A stretch of 64,000 nucleotides of DNA from the NCBI GenBank assembly GCA_018970145.1, contig JAGWWY010000003.1:124001-188000 (forward strand), written 5' to 3'. The first letter of the stretch is position 1. Every line of letters begins with the position of its first letter. The notes under the pieces are model-generated. The model was not told the origin of the DNA. It was given only the letters and a program-made list of their open reading frames with translations, and did no database searches. Positions 8,646 to 18,416 of the stretch are shown in pieces. This DNA is from Gammaproteobacteria bacterium. Its GTDB lineage: Bacteria > Pseudomonadota > Gammaproteobacteria > Steroidobacterales > Steroidobacteraceae. A program made the position numbers and the translations under genes.

Positions 8646-9469
8646 CGTCGGCGACTCATAATCTTTCGCAGCGATTCCCCCGAAAGCGCGCCTTCATCAC
8701 GGGTGCGGCGAGCGGCCTCGGCCTTGCATGCGCCGAAATTTTGGCTCGCGAAGGTTGGCAACTGTTTTTGACCGATGCCGATAGCGCTCGGCTCGAGCTC
8801 GTCACACAAAGTTTCCTGCGTGATGGCGCGAGCGTGACATCTTATGTTTGTGATGTACGAGATGCAGACGCTCTTGAGTCGGTCGTAGGTGCCGCCTGTG
8901 AGCGCGCGGGCGGGATCGATCTCGCCATCCATTGCGCTGGCGTCGCGGCTGCTGGTCCGTTTCATGTCACAACGAGCGATGACTGGCGCTGGGTCCTCGA
9001 AATCAACCTGATGGGAGTCGTCAACGCCAGTCGATCCGTTATCCAGAGAATGGCGCGCGGTCAGGGCGGCATCATCATCAATATTGCAAGTGCAGCCAGT
9101 TTCTGTACTGGCACTCAGATGTCGATCTACAACACGTCCAAGGCGGCAGTTGTTGCGCTGAGCGAATCTTTGATGCAGGAGTATGCGGACTACGGCGTAC
9201 ATGTCGTGGCTGCGATGCCGGGGTTTTTCCAAACACGACTGATGGAGTCGGCGCGCGGCCCGGACCGCACGCTAGAGGCGGCACGGCGTTTGATCGAGAC
9301 GTCAAATTTGGCAGCAGAACAAGTAGCCGAAGAAATGCTTTGGGCTGCCGCACGTGGATCCACGCATTTCGTTTATCCAAGTCGGTATCGGTGGCTGTGG
9401 CGTCTGAAGCGCGCGATGCCGCAGCGTTTTCAGAAGCTGTTGCCGCGCCTTCTCAAACGGAGAGCCTGA
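8642..9469 (+). CDS. SDR family oxidoreductase
   Basis: NAD(P)-dependent classical short-chain dehydrogenase/reductase, substrate unknown. It shows the TGAASGLG cofactor motif near residue 20, a CDVRD adenine-binding segment, HCAGVAAAG (the NAG-like motif), an active-site Ser in the INIASAASF strand, and YNTSK holding the catalytic Tyr and Lys at about residues 163-167. At 275 residues it is a little longer than the classical subfamily, with a basic C-terminal tail. It overlaps the photolyase gene by 4 bp (ATGA) and the following VOC gene by 1 bp, so it is almost certainly in the same operon. Confidence 0.9.
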   Translation: MTSATHNLSQRFPRKRAFITGAASGLGLACAEILAREGWQLFLTDADSARLELVTQSFLRDGASVTSYVCDVRDADALESVVGAACERAGGIDLAIHCAGVAAAGPFHVTTSDDWRWVLEINLMGVVNASRSVIQRMARGQGGIIINIASAASFCTGTQMSIYNTSKAAVVALSESLMQEYADYGVHVVAAMPGFFQTRLMESARGPDRTLEAARRLIETSNLAAEQVAEEMLWAAARGSTHFVYPSRYRWLWRLKRAMPQRFQKLLPRLLKRRA

Positions 9470-9894
9470 TGTTGTCGCCTTTTCACCTCGCAATACCGAT
9501 ACACGATATCGAAGCTGCGCGAAATTTCTACGGTAGTTTGTTTGGTTGCGCCGAAGGCAGATCGGCGGACGATTGGGTAGATTTCGACTTTTTTGGCCAT
9601 CAATTGGTGGCGCACCGTGATCCTGCCAAGCAGGCATTTTCGCGAGCCTCACACACCAATAAAGTGGATGGTAAAGATGTGCCCGTGCCACATTTCGGCG
9701 TGGTTTTGACATGGGAGAAATGGCAGATGCTCGCGACCCGTCTCAGTCAAGCGGGAGTCGAGTTCGTGATCGAGCCCGGCATCCGTTTCGCAGGCGAGGT
9801 GGGAGAACAGGCGACTTTCTTTTTGTACGACCCGTCGGGAAATGCGCTCGAGTTCAAAGCGTTCAAGGATCCCTCGCGACTCTTCGCCAAGTGA
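9469..9894 (+). CDS. VOC family (glyoxalase/dioxygenase fold) protein
   Basis: Single-chain vicinal-oxygen-chelate protein of 141 residues; the reaction is unknown. The N-terminal [20 protein letters not shown] contains the first metal His, the middle VPHFGVVL the second, and [16 protein letters not shown] the Glu, which together form a typical VOC metal site. The ATG overlaps the SDR stop by one base. The frame is open further back to 9340, but that extension is the SDR coding region read in another frame, so I reject it. It overlaps the downstream hydrolase by 4 bp (GTGA). Confidence 0.88.
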   Translation: MLSPFHLAIPIHDIEAARNFYGSLFGCAEGRSADDWVDFDFFGHQLVAHRDPAKQAFSRASHTNKVDGKDVPVPHFGVVLTWEKWQMLATRLSQAGVEFVIEPGIRFAGEVGEQATFFLYDPSGNALEFKAFKDPSRLFAK

Positions 9895-10763
9895 TCGAAA
9901 CCGCCCTGCGTGATCACTGCATCGGCGTCGCCGATGGATTGACGCTGTACTGCCGGGATTATCTGGGCGACTCATCGCATCGGCCGGTGCGCGTGCCGGT
10001 GCTCTGCCTCCCTGGGCTGACCCGTAACGGACGCGACTTTCACGATCTAGCATTGCACCTCTCGGCCGTGCGTCGGGTGCTTGCGCTAGATCTACGAGGG
10101 CGAGGACGATCTGATCACGACCCCGATTGGCGTCGTTATCGACTTGATGTGTATGTCGAAGACGTCATCGCGGTGCTGGATACACTCGCGGTTTCGCGCG
10201 TCATCGTCATCGGCACTTCGCTGGGCGGCCTTGTCGGCATGTTTTTCGGCGTGCAGTATCCCGAGCGATTGAGCGGGCTCGTTCTGAATGACATCGGTCC
10301 TGAGTTGGATCCGCGGGGGATGAACCGCATCGCAAGTTCGGTAGGGCAGTCGGCCCCCGTCGACAACTGGGAACAGGCTGCCGCGGTGATCAAGGCAGCA
10401 CATGCCACCGTCATGCCGGATTTCACCGCGGCAGATTGGACTCTCTTTGCAAGACAGGTTTATCGAGAGCGCGACGATGGGCTGATCGTGCGCGATATGG
10501 ATCCGCAGATCGGCAAGGCGCTACGAGAAGGACCGACTCCAACGCCGGATCTTTGGCAAGCTTTTGACTCTTTGGGATCTTTGCCGATATTGACGCTGCG
10601 TGGCGAGTTATCGGATCTGCTGACGCAGGCGACGGTATCGCACATGCAGCAACGGCATCCGACGATGAGCGCGGTACTCGTGCCCAACCGAGGCCATGCG
10701 CCGACACTCAACGAGCCTGCGAGTCGAGCAGCGATAGACCACTTTTTGGAGGAGTTGTCGTGA
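9891..10763 (+). CDS. Alpha/beta hydrolase
   Basis: Serine hydrolase of the alpha/beta fold, substrate unknown. Over 290 residues it shows [13 protein letters not shown] (oxyanion region), [12 protein letters not shown], the nucleophile elbow GTSLGG with the catalytic Ser near residue 107, an Asp after LTLRGELSD, and a late His in NRGHAPTL. Translation starts at a GTG that overlaps the VOC stop by 4 bp; the longer frame back to 9711 is a shadow of the VOC gene. It overlaps the symporter gene by 4 bp. Similar to soluble epoxide-hydrolase or lactonase-like esterases, but I cannot choose among them. Confidence 0.87.
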   Translation: MIETALRDHCIGVADGLTLYCRDYLGDSSHRPVRVPVLCLPGLTRNGRDFHDLALHLSAVRRVLALDLRGRGRSDHDPDWRRYRLDVYVEDVIAVLDTLAVSRVIVIGTSLGGLVGMFFGVQYPERLSGLVLNDIGPELDPRGMNRIASSVGQSAPVDNWEQAAAVIKAAHATVMPDFTAADWTLFARQVYRERDDGLIVRDMDPQIGKALREGPTPTPDLWQAFDSLGSLPILTLRGELSDLLTQATVSHMQQRHPTMSAVLVPNRGHAPTLNEPASRAAIDHFLEELS

Positions 10764-12217
10764 CCGATTCCATGGTGACGTTGCTGACCATGACTCTCTA
10801 TATGGGAGTTTGTCTCGTGCTCGGTGGTATCGCATGGCGCCGCACACGCAGTCTTGACGATTTCATCCTCGGTGGCCGTAGTCTTGGCAGTTGGGTGACG
10901 GCCTTGAGCGCACAGGCCACCGATATGAGTGGTTGGTTGCTGATGGGTTTGCCTGGCCTCGCCTATGCCTCAGGATTTGATTCGGTGTGGTTGCTGCTCG
11001 GGCTCGTGGTCGGTACTTGGCTGAATTGGCGTTTCGTCGCAGCGCCGTTGCGAGAAGCAACCGAGCGATTCGGTAATGCGTTGACATTGCCAGACTATCT
11101 TGAGTATCGGTTCGATGATCGTAGTCATCGTTTGCGGGCTTTGTCGGCAATCGTGATTCTGCTGTTTTTCATCTTTTATACGAGCTCTGGCTTTGTCGCC
11201 GCAGGTCGCTTGTTCGAAGCACTTTTCGAGATTCCTTACATCGAAGCCATGTTGTGGGGAACGGCGGCGATGTTGGCATATACATTTCTCGGTGGTTTTC
11301 TTGCCGTCAGCTGGTCCGACGTACTGCAGGGTACGTTGATGTTTTTCACCCTGGTTCTTGTCGCGATTTTGGGTGTCTCGATAGCAGGCGGCATCGAGGC
11401 CACATTCACTCGACTCGAGTCACTTGATGCGCAATTGCTGGATCCCTTCGTCGCCGACGACGGTGCGACGCTCGGATGGGTCGGGATCGTCTCGCTGTTG
11501 GCCTGGGGGCTGGGTTACTTCGGACAGCCCCATATCCTCGCGCGCTTCATGGCTGCACGGTCGGCTTTGCACATTACCGTGGCGAGACGCGTGGCAATGG
11601 GCTGGGTGGTAACCGTGCTCGTTGCAGCAGTGGTCGTGGGTCTGAGTGCGCGCCTCGTGTTACCAATCGAATTAAGCGGCCCGGATACGGAGAAGGTTTT
11701 TATCGTGATGTCGACGACGTTCCTGCCACCGATCTTCGCTGGTATTTGTCTCGCCGGTGTGATGGCCGCCATCATGAGTACGGCGTCTGCGCAGTTGTTG
11801 GTGGCATCGTCAGCTCTGGCCAACGATCTCTATCGCAGCTTGTGGCGTCGTGACGCCTCGCAGGCGGAGTTGCTCTGGGTTGGACGTGTTGCCGTTCTGC
11901 TGATTGCCTCGCTCGCCATGTGGCTCGCCCGAAATCCGGACAACACGGTTTTGTCCTTGGTCGCTTGGGCTTGGGCCGGTTTTGGCGCTGCGTTCGGACC
12001 AGTCGTGATTTTGTCGCTGTATTGGGGGGGCATGACGCGAGCCGGTGCGTTAGCGGGCATTCTCGCTGGGGGCGCGACCGTCGTGCTTTGGAAGCAGCTG
12101 GCACCGCTCGGCGGTGTCTTTACGCTCTATGAACTGGTGCCGGGTTTTCTCCTCTCGGCAGCGGCGATCATGCTGACAAGCCGCCTGACGGGCCGACAGA
12201 CAGGTGACCCAAGCTGA
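10760..12217 (+). CDS. putP: Sodium/proline symporter family protein (PutP-like)
   Basis: Sodium:solute symporter (SSF) of the inner membrane, with about twelve to thirteen hydrophobic segments over 485 residues. The N-terminal YMGVCLVLGG, the block DFILGGRSLGSWVTALSAQATDMSGWLLMGLPG with its Na+ site residues, NWRFVAAPLR, the TLPDYLEYRF segment and the SFAR-like GYFGQPHILARFMA are all hallmarks of PutP. Proline is therefore the most likely substrate. It starts with GTG inside an ATG-rich context and overlaps both neighbours (4 bp and 1 bp). No proline dehydrogenase gene is nearby, so its role in this operon is unclear. Confidence 0.9.
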   Translation: MTDSMVTLLTMTLYMGVCLVLGGIAWRRTRSLDDFILGGRSLGSWVTALSAQATDMSGWLLMGLPGLAYASGFDSVWLLLGLVVGTWLNWRFVAAPLREATERFGNALTLPDYLEYRFDDRSHRLRALSAIVILLFFIFYTSSGFVAAGRLFEALFEIPYIEAMLWGTAAMLAYTFLGGFLAVSWSDVLQGTLMFFTLVLVAILGVSIAGGIEATFTRLESLDAQLLDPFVADDGATLGWVGIVSLLAWGLGYFGQPHILARFMAARSALHITVARRVAMGWVVTVLVAAVVVGLSARLVLPIELSGPDTEKVFIVMSTTFLPPIFAGICLAGVMAAIMSTASAQLLVASSALANDLYRSLWRRDASQAELLWVGRVAVLLIASLAMWLARNPDNTVLSLVAWAWAGFGAAFGPVVILSLYWGGMTRAGALAGILAGGATVVLWKQLAPLGGVFTLYELVPGFLLSAAAIMLTSRLTGRQTGDPS

Positions 12218-13515
12218 TGAGCGACACGCTATCCCCGCGACGTCTCGGCCCGGTATATCTCGCTCCGGGTTACAGCGCGTGGAATGCCCGATCGTACCTG
12301 CTGGCCGCCATGATCACTGTCGGCATGCTGGCTTTCATCAGTTTCATACAACCGTACTTGCTCAACGCCAATTTGAAGGTGGCGAGTGACGAGCAGGGCC
12401 GTGTGCTCGGACTACTCGGTTTCAGCAACGAATTGTTGTCGCTGTTGTTGGTTGCACCGATCGGTGCATTGTCCGACAAGATCGGTCGGCGACCTGTTTA
12501 TACCTTGGGATTTCTGTGGCTTGCGGTCGGATTCTTTCTTTATCCGTTGGCGCGAACCGTGCCGCAGCTCTTGGCGTGCTCGCTTTTTTTCGCAGTCGGT
12601 GTCGCAGCCGTCGGTTGCATGATGGCAACGGTGCTCGCCGATACGCCAAGGGAAGGGTCGCGCGGCGTATTTGTCGGCATCACCGGCTTTTGTCAGGGCC
12701 TCGGTGCGACCTTGGCGGTGCTCGTGCTCGGCAAGTTTCCGCAACGCCTTGCCGCAGAGGGAATGGATGCGATCACGGCAGGACAAATCACACTCGGTTT
12801 AGGATCCGTACTATGTGTCTTGTCCGCGCTCGTTTGTTGGAGTGGGCTGCATCGTGGCACGCCTAGCGAGATGGGGCAGCGTGAGCCGCTCGCGCAATTA
12901 CTGCGGGCGGGTTTGGCGGCAGCCCGATCGAATCCGCGAATCTGGTTCGCCTATTTGCTGCAGTTCGTGTCCTTCGCAGATCGAATTGTCATCGGCACCT
13001 TCTTCAGTGCACGTTTGCAACAAACGGCCATCGCCAACGGACAGACGGTCGGCGAAGCCGTGTCCGCCGCAACAAGACCATTCGTGATCGCCAACGTCTC
13101 GGCGCTGGTGTTTGCCGTATTCTTTGGTCTGTTACTCGATCGGTTGAACCGAATTGTGGCGGGTGTCATCGCCATGCTGATCGCCGGTGTGGGCTATGTG
13201 GCCGGCGGATTTGTCGGAGACCCGGCTAGCGATTGGATCATTCCGGTTGCCATCATGCTGGGCATGGGTCAGATCTGCGCCATCATCGCCAGTCAGACGG
13301 TGTTGGGTCAGGAGGCACCTCCAGACCTGCGGGGCGCCGTATTCGGGCTCGCGGGTATATTCGCATCCTTCGGTATCTTGTTCACGACGGCCGTCGGTGG
13401 ATGGTTGTACGACTTGATCGACCGGAGCGCGCCGTTTTTCCTGATCGGAGCGGTGAATCTCGGCGTGATGATTTTTGGTCTGGCATTGCTTCGGCAGAAT
13501 ACGACTCGATCATGA
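12217..13515 (+). CDS. MFS transporter, paralogue of the carrier at 4649
   Basis: Twelve-helix major facilitator of 432 residues, substrate unknown. The loop 2-3 motif GALSDKIGRRPVY and a second copy, GLLLDRLNR, are in the expected places. Helix 1 contains FIQPYLL, and helix 10-11 contains ASQTVLGQEAPPDLRGAV, both closely matching the MFS protein encoded at 4649, so the two are paralogues. Its ATG overlaps the symporter stop by one base, and its stop overlaps the ATP-grasp start by 4 bp. Confidence 0.87.
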   Translation: MSDTLSPRRLGPVYLAPGYSAWNARSYLLAAMITVGMLAFISFIQPYLLNANLKVASDEQGRVLGLLGFSNELLSLLLVAPIGALSDKIGRRPVYTLGFLWLAVGFFLYPLARTVPQLLACSLFFAVGVAAVGCMMATVLADTPREGSRGVFVGITGFCQGLGATLAVLVLGKFPQRLAAEGMDAITAGQITLGLGSVLCVLSALVCWSGLHRGTPSEMGQREPLAQLLRAGLAAARSNPRIWFAYLLQFVSFADRIVIGTFFSARLQQTAIANGQTVGEAVSAATRPFVIANVSALVFAVFFGLLLDRLNRIVAGVIAMLIAGVGYVAGGFVGDPASDWIIPVAIMLGMGQICAIIASQTVLGQEAPPDLRGAVFGLAGIFASFGILFTTAVGGWLYDLIDRSAPFFLIGAVNLGVMIFGLALLRQNTTRS

Positions 13516-14369
13516 TCCCACTCAAAATAGCGACCTGTCGGCCGTTACCTGAAGCCGATGTCGATGAACAGCTCCTGCTCGACGCCCTGCGTGCAGAGGG
13601 TATCGATGCCCGCCTGACACCGTGGCGCGAGGATGTTGATTCCGAAGACGCGACGCCGACGATCATTCGCTCGACTTGGGACTACATCCATCACGTTCCT
13701 GATTTTTTTCGCTGGGCGGAAGCAGTATCGCTACGCGCCCCGCTCTGGAATCCGCTCGATATCATTCGACGCAATGCGCACAAGAGTTATCTGCTCGAAC
13801 TGCAGGAGCGTGGAATCCCGGTGACTCCGACAATTCTGGCGCATCGCGGCGATCAGCGGACACTGGCTGCTATGGTGGCAGAGTCGCGCTGGGTGGATGT
13901 CGTCGTCAAGCCTGCGGTTGGAGCGGGCTCCTTTGAAACCTATCGATTACGTAGCGATGATTCGCGGTGCAACGAACTCTTTTCGAAGCTGTGCGCAGAG
14001 CGCGATGTGCTGATCCAACCCTATCTGCCCTCGGTCGAGGGATACGGTGAGCGAGCGTTGGTGTGGATCGACGGTGAGTTCACTCACGCGGTGCGCAAAT
14101 CGCCACGCTTCGCCGATGGGGCTGAAAGTGTCTCTGAAGCCTTACCGATCTCGAGTGCCGAGGTCGCGCTAGGTCATGCCGTTTTGCACGACGTTGCCGA
14201 TCAGCTGCTGTACGCGCGCGTCGATGTCGCGCCGGGCGTCGATGGCATGCCGGTGCTGATGGAACTCGAGCTCATCGAGCCGTCGTTATTCCTGATGCAG
14301 AGCCCCCGCGCCCTGCGACGCTTGGTCGAGGGCATCGGTCGTCGTCTCCAGTCGGACGCGCGATACTAG
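13512..14369 (+). CDS. ATP-grasp domain protein
   Basis: Probable ATP-dependent carboxylate-amine or carboxylate-thiol ligase of the ATP-grasp fold (RimK/glutathione-synthetase-like), 285 residues; substrate unknown. An N-terminal pre-ATP-grasp part ends at RSTWDYIHH. NAHKSYLLELQERGIPVTPT introduces the ATP-grasp domain. VVVKPAVGAGSFETYRL supplies the ATP-binding Lys and flexible loop. LIQPYLPSVEGYGERALVWI and the late DVAPGVDG...LMELELIEPSLF carry the hinge and metal-binding Glu residues. Homologues are sometimes annotated as cycloserine biosynthesis DcsG-like. It ends the seven-gene run and shares a CTAG with the convergent gene, so both stop codons overlap. Confidence 0.82.
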   Translation: MIPLKIATCRPLPEADVDEQLLLDALRAEGIDARLTPWREDVDSEDATPTIIRSTWDYIHHVPDFFRWAEAVSLRAPLWNPLDIIRRNAHKSYLLELQERGIPVTPTILAHRGDQRTLAAMVAESRWVDVVVKPAVGAGSFETYRLRSDDSRCNELFSKLCAERDVLIQPYLPSVEGYGERALVWIDGEFTHAVRKSPRFADGAESVSEALPISSAEVALGHAVLHDVADQLLYARVDVAPGVDGMPVLMELELIEPSLFLMQSPRALRRLVEGIGRRLQSDARY

Positions 14370-15046
14370 ATCACCACCAGTCGCGCACCTTCCGGAGACT
14401 CGAAGACCGTGCGGTCCGCAGCGCCGGCGCGTTGGAAAACGAGCGCGGGCTTATCGAGCCATGACTCATCGTGGATGCCGATGGTGAGCCCCGCGGCATC
14501 GAACAACGCTGCGGGCCAATGGCGCGAGTCAAGCGACGGCATGGTGAGCGGCGTGGCGCCAAGTGCACGCCAGAATCCGCGCGAGATTTCAGGTGCCGCC
14601 GAGGGGAGGCTGAATCCAAGGAATTGCCCGAGGGTGCGACTGCGGCCGCTTGAGGCGAGTGCATCGACATGATGGGTCGCCTTCTCGAGTAAGGTGACCA
14701 TATGACCGGCAGGATCGCGAAAACCGAATTCTTTGAACTGTCCCGGCTCGGTTTTTGCGAAAGCGATCACGGCTCCGGCATCTCGGAACGACTCCAGCGC
14801 GTCCGTGAGACCTTGCTGCACACAGGTTATCGAGGGTGACGGGAAGCGATACTCATGCAAGCCGATGACGAGACTCCCGAGACTCACGACCGCATAGGGA
14901 TGGGGCCAAACTGACTCCACCCGATGCGCTACGAATCCCATCAAGTCATAGAACCGCAGCGATTCGTCGAGACTGTCTGTCGAGACGCTGATTTCGTGAA
15001 ATCGCCCGAGTGATAACCCTGTTTCGCTCATGTCCTCTGCATTCAT
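14366..15046 (-). CDS. VOC family protein (two glyoxalase-like modules)
   Basis: Cytoplasmic protein of 226 residues in the vicinal-oxygen-chelate superfamily. The first module has FHEISVSTDSLDESLRFY at the N-terminus and FRDPAGHMVTLLE near residue 115-125, which fits a metal-type VOC half. The second half (from about residue 135) repeats the fold more loosely, ending in FESPEGARLVVI. Metal ligands in the second module look incomplete, so it may be a binding rather than catalytic unit. The start overlaps the stop of the upstream oligopeptidase gene by 4 bp, and its stop overlaps the convergent ATP-grasp stop by 4 bp. Confidence 0.8.
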   Translation of the reverse strand: MNAEDMSETGLSLGRFHEISVSTDSLDESLRFYDLMGFVAHRVESVWPHPYAVVSLGSLVIGLHEYRFPSPSITCVQQGLTDALESFRDAGAVIAFAKTEPGQFKEFGFRDPAGHMVTLLEKATHHVDALASSGRSRTLGQFLGFSLPSAAPEISRGFWRALGATPLTMPSLDSRHWPAALFDAAGLTIGIHDESWLDKPALVFQRAGAADRTVFESPEGARLVVI

Positions 15047-17178
15047 GGCTTCGAAAGACCGGCCTGCCAGAGGATGAACGCATACTCTTCCGCGATTTCA
15101 CGATAGCGCTCGAATCGACCCGATTTGCCGCCGTGCCCCGCTTCCATGTTGGTACGCAGCAGGAGGGGATTACGATCTGTTTTGTTGGCGCGCAATTTGG
15201 CAACCCATTTAGTGGGCTCCCAATACTGCACTTGGCTATCCCAAAGCCCGCTCGTGACGAGCATCGCAGGATAATTTTTAGCCTCGATCTGATCATAGGG
15301 CGAGTAGGAGAGCATGTAGTCGTGCGCTTCCTTAGAGGCCGCAGGGTTGCCCCACTCGTCAAACTCATTGGTGGTCAGCGGAATGCTCTCATCAAGCATC
15401 GTCGTCACGACATCGACGAAAGGCACATGCGCTACCAAGGCTTTGTAGTCTGAGGGCGCCATGTTGGCAATCGCACCCATCAACAGGCCGCCTGCACTAC
15501 CCCCCATGCCGAACACTCGTCTCGGATCAGCCACCTTGTTGGCAACCAGATAGCGCGTGACATCGATGAAATCGGTGAAGGTGTTCTTCTTTTTTTGCAG
15601 TTTACCGTCTTCATACCAGTGGCGTCCCATTTCCTGTCCGCCACGGATGTGCGCGATCGCATAGACGAAGCCGCGATCGACGAGTGACAGAATGACGGAT
15701 CGGAAGGTCGGATCCGTCGAAGAGCCGTAGGAGCCATATGCATATTGGTAGAGAGGCGCCGTTCCATCGAGCGGTGTGCCGCGCCGATACAGCAACGTGA
15801 CGGGGATCTTTGCGCCATCGCGGGCAGTTGCCCATCGATACTCAGCCACATAGTTAGCGCTGTCGAATCCGCCCAGCACGGGTTCGCGCTTGAGTTCTTG
15901 TTTCTTGCCAGTAGCGACGTCGTAGTCATACGTGGTCGACGGCGTCGTTGGCGACGTGTAGACGTAGCGTAGCAATGACGTGTTCGATTCAGTGTTATTG
16001 CCGAGATACATGGTGTACGCAGGATCGCTTGCGTCCATCAAGAACGATTTACCGCTGCTCCACGCATGAATGCGCAAATTTTGCAGACCACCCGAACGCT
16101 CGGATACGGCCAAGAAGTCATCGAAGGCCTCGAAACTGTCGACGAAAGCGTCGCTTCGATGAGCGATGACGTCCTGCCAACCGTTGCGATCAGCGACCTT
16201 GTTGATCGGGACTTCGACGATGCGGAAGTTTTTGGCCTGCCAGTTCGTTCGGATGATGAAGCGATCGCCGACATCCTCGAGCTGATATTCATGATCCCGT
16301 TCGCGCGGTAGTGCAACTTTGAACGACAATGCTGCATCGTTGGCATCGGCATACTGATACTCCGATGACACGGTGCTTTGCGATACGATGAACAGGAATC
16401 GGTCCGTCTTCGACTTGCCAATACCCATGTAGAAACTATCGTCTTGCTGCTGATAAACCAGCGAATCTGTCGCCATCTCCGTGCCACGACGATGTTTGTA
16501 AACCGCGTTGCCTAGCAGTGTTTGCGGGTCCTTGCGGATGTAGAGCAAGGTGGCGTTGTCATTGGCCCAAGCGAGATTCGCCTCCACGTTTGTCAAGACA
16601 TCCGGCAAAAATTCACCCGATTGCAGATCTTTAATTCGCACTTCGTATTGACGGCGTCCGACAAAATCTTCGGCAATCGCCGCCCATCGCCCATCAACGC
16701 TGACTTCGAGTTCCGCTAGCTGATAAAAATCGCGGTCTGTGGCGCGTTCATTGCCATCAATGATGATTTCCTCGGCCGCCTCGAGCGAGCCCCTTTTGCG
16801 GGCATAGATCGGATACTGTTTACCGGTTTCATAGCGGGTGTAATACCAATAGCCATGACGTCGCTGCGGAACCGACGAGTCGTCCTGTTTCAGACGACCG
16901 ATGATTTCACCGTAGATTTTCTGCTCGAGCTCGCGATGCGGCGCCATCGCAGAGGCGAGGTAGTCATTTTCAGCTTTGAGATACGCGAGCATCTCGGAGT
17001 TCTGGCGCTCGTCATCACGTAACCAGTACCAAGGATCCTGGCGCTCGCCGAAAGGCGATTTGACCGTATGGGGCTTTTGCGCGGCGCGCGGCGTAGACAT
17101 TTTTTCGGTTGCCAGGGTGATAGTGGAGGTCAGCATCAAAGCGAGGGCGACGACGCCCAGTCGAGCAGCTTGAAACAT
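15043..17178 (-). CDS. ptrB: Oligopeptidase B (S9A prolyl oligopeptidase family), exported form
   Basis: Serine peptidase that cleaves short peptides after Arg/Lys. The 711 residues comprise an N-terminal beta-propeller and a C-terminal alpha/beta-hydrolase domain. The start of the mature part, KSPFGERQDPWYWLRDDER, is typical of oligopeptidase B. Catalytic residues: Ser561 in GGSAGG, an Asp in LWDSQVQYWEP, and a His in EAGHGGKSGR. Unlike the cytoplasmic E. coli enzyme it carries a clear cleavable signal peptide (about 23 residues), so a periplasmic role is likely. It lies 14 bp after the MFS stop and overlaps the downstream VOC gene by 4 bp. Confidence 0.92.
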   Translation of the reverse strand: MFQAARLGVVALALMLTSTITLATEKMSTPRAAQKPHTVKSPFGERQDPWYWLRDDERQNSEMLAYLKAENDYLASAMAPHRELEQKIYGEIIGRLKQDDSSVPQRRHGYWYYTRYETGKQYPIYARKRGSLEAAEEIIIDGNERATDRDFYQLAELEVSVDGRWAAIAEDFVGRRQYEVRIKDLQSGEFLPDVLTNVEANLAWANDNATLLYIRKDPQTLLGNAVYKHRRGTEMATDSLVYQQQDDSFYMGIGKSKTDRFLFIVSQSTVSSEYQYADANDAALSFKVALPRERDHEYQLEDVGDRFIIRTNWQAKNFRIVEVPINKVADRNGWQDVIAHRSDAFVDSFEAFDDFLAVSERSGGLQNLRIHAWSSGKSFLMDASDPAYTMYLGNNTESNTSLLRYVYTSPTTPSTTYDYDVATGKKQELKREPVLGGFDSANYVAEYRWATARDGAKIPVTLLYRRGTPLDGTAPLYQYAYGSYGSSTDPTFRSVILSLVDRGFVYAIAHIRGGQEMGRHWYEDGKLQKKKNTFTDFIDVTRYLVANKVADPRRVFGMGGSAGGLLMGAIANMAPSDYKALVAHVPFVDVVTTMLDESIPLTTNEFDEWGNPAASKEAHDYMLSYSPYDQIEAKNYPAMLVTSGLWDSQVQYWEPTKWVAKLRANKTDRNPLLLRTNMEAGHGGKSGRFERYREIAEEYAFILWQAGLSKP

Positions 17179-17192
17179 GTCACGGCATCTCC

Positions 17193-18416
17193 TCAGTTTC
17201 GATTTTCCGGTGCCTGCATGGCCTTATCGAGCATGAAGGACATCACCAACGATATCAGCGATAACGCTGCGCAAAACGCCAACATCGGCACGGGCGTGTC
17301 CGTCGGCATGAAGCCCACCGCCTGTACAGCCAGTGCAGCCATGGCCTGCTGCGAGAAGCCTATCAGGCCCGAGGCTGCGCCGGCATAGCCTGGAGCAAGA
17401 CGAACGGCGGTGGCCGTGATGTGCGGCAAGGCCAAGCCTTGGGCGAGGGCCAGTGGGAACATCGGCAAGAACCAGTAGATCGGATGCGTGAGACCCACTG
17501 CAACGAAACCAAAAGCGAGGCAGGCCGCGCCTGCCTGAAGCAAAATACCGAAGCGCGCAACTCGCTCCATACTCGCATGCCCGCGCAGACGAGAGACATA
17601 GAGATTGCCCAGAAAGTATCCCGAGGACAAGAAAAATACATATAGACCGAAATCGGTCGCAGGTTTGCCGAGCATATCGCTCATGACATAGGGTGCGAGT
17701 GTGATGAAGCCGAGATAAAGCGCGTAGATCACGCCAGCATCCACCGCGCATTCGAGAAACACCCGCTTGCGCAACAACTTAACCGAGGCGCGTCCCACTT
17801 CGGCCAAGGTCAAAGAATCCACTCTGACAACGCGCGTCTCAGGTAGCCAGCGCCACGCAGCGAGCCCGATCACAATCGACAGCACGAGTAACAAGACAAA
17901 CGGAGCATGCCAACCTGCCGATTCCGTGATGAGGCCGCCGAGATAGGGCGATATGGCCGTGCCCATCATCATCACGAGTGTCAGATGGGCGAGCCCGCGG
18001 GCTAATCGCCAGTCGTTGTAGATATCGCCTAGCACCGCGCGAGCCACCGTCGTATTTGCCGCACAGCCGATCGCCTGCACCGCACGTGCGAACACGAGCA
18101 ACTCTAGTGTTGGCGCAAAAGTCGCCAAAATCGAGCCGATAAAGAAAAACACCAGACCGCCGATGATCAGCGGTCGGCGGCCATAGCGATCCGATAGCGG
18201 TCCGGCGAGCGGAATTCCTGCGGCAAACGTAAATAAAAAAACACTGATGATCGCCTGCGTGGCGGCAGTCGTTGCGCCGAACTCGTCGCGGATTGCGGGC
18301 AATGCGGGGATCAGCAGCAGGGTCGATATCGGCCCTAGCGCACTCGATGCTGCCAGTAGCGCCAACAGCCCGCGATCGGCTTTCGCCGATGCGGCGCCAT
18401 CCGCAGATTCGGTCAC
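17193..18416 (-). CDS. Bcr/CflA-type MFS multidrug transporter
   Basis: Twelve-helix drug:H+ antiporter of the DHA1 family, 407 residues. It has PALPAIRDEFG after helix 1 and GPLSDRYGRRPLIIGG in loop 2-3, both characteristic of Bcr/CflA. In helix 4-5 ARAVQAIGCAANTTVARAVLGDIY fits the family. Helix 11 shows an LAPGYAGAASGLIGFSQQ antiporter-like segment. Substrate is unknown. GTG start overlaps the aldehyde dehydrogenase stop by 4 bp (GTGA), so the two are translationally coupled in the pyrE operon. Confidence 0.88.
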   Translation of the reverse strand: MTESADGAASAKADRGLLALLAASSALGPISTLLLIPALPAIRDEFGATTAATQAIISVFLFTFAAGIPLAGPLSDRYGRRPLIIGGLVFFFIGSILATFAPTLELLVFARAVQAIGCAANTTVARAVLGDIYNDWRLARGLAHLTLVMMMGTAISPYLGGLITESAGWHAPFVLLLVLSIVIGLAAWRWLPETRVVRVDSLTLAEVGRASVKLLRKRVFLECAVDAGVIYALYLGFITLAPYVMSDMLGKPATDFGLYVFFLSSGYFLGNLYVSRLRGHASMERVARFGILLQAGAACLAFGFVAVGLTHPIYWFLPMFPLALAQGLALPHITATAVRLAPGYAGAASGLIGFSQQAMAALAVQAVGFMPTDTPVPMLAFCAALSLISLVMSFMLDKAMQAPENRN

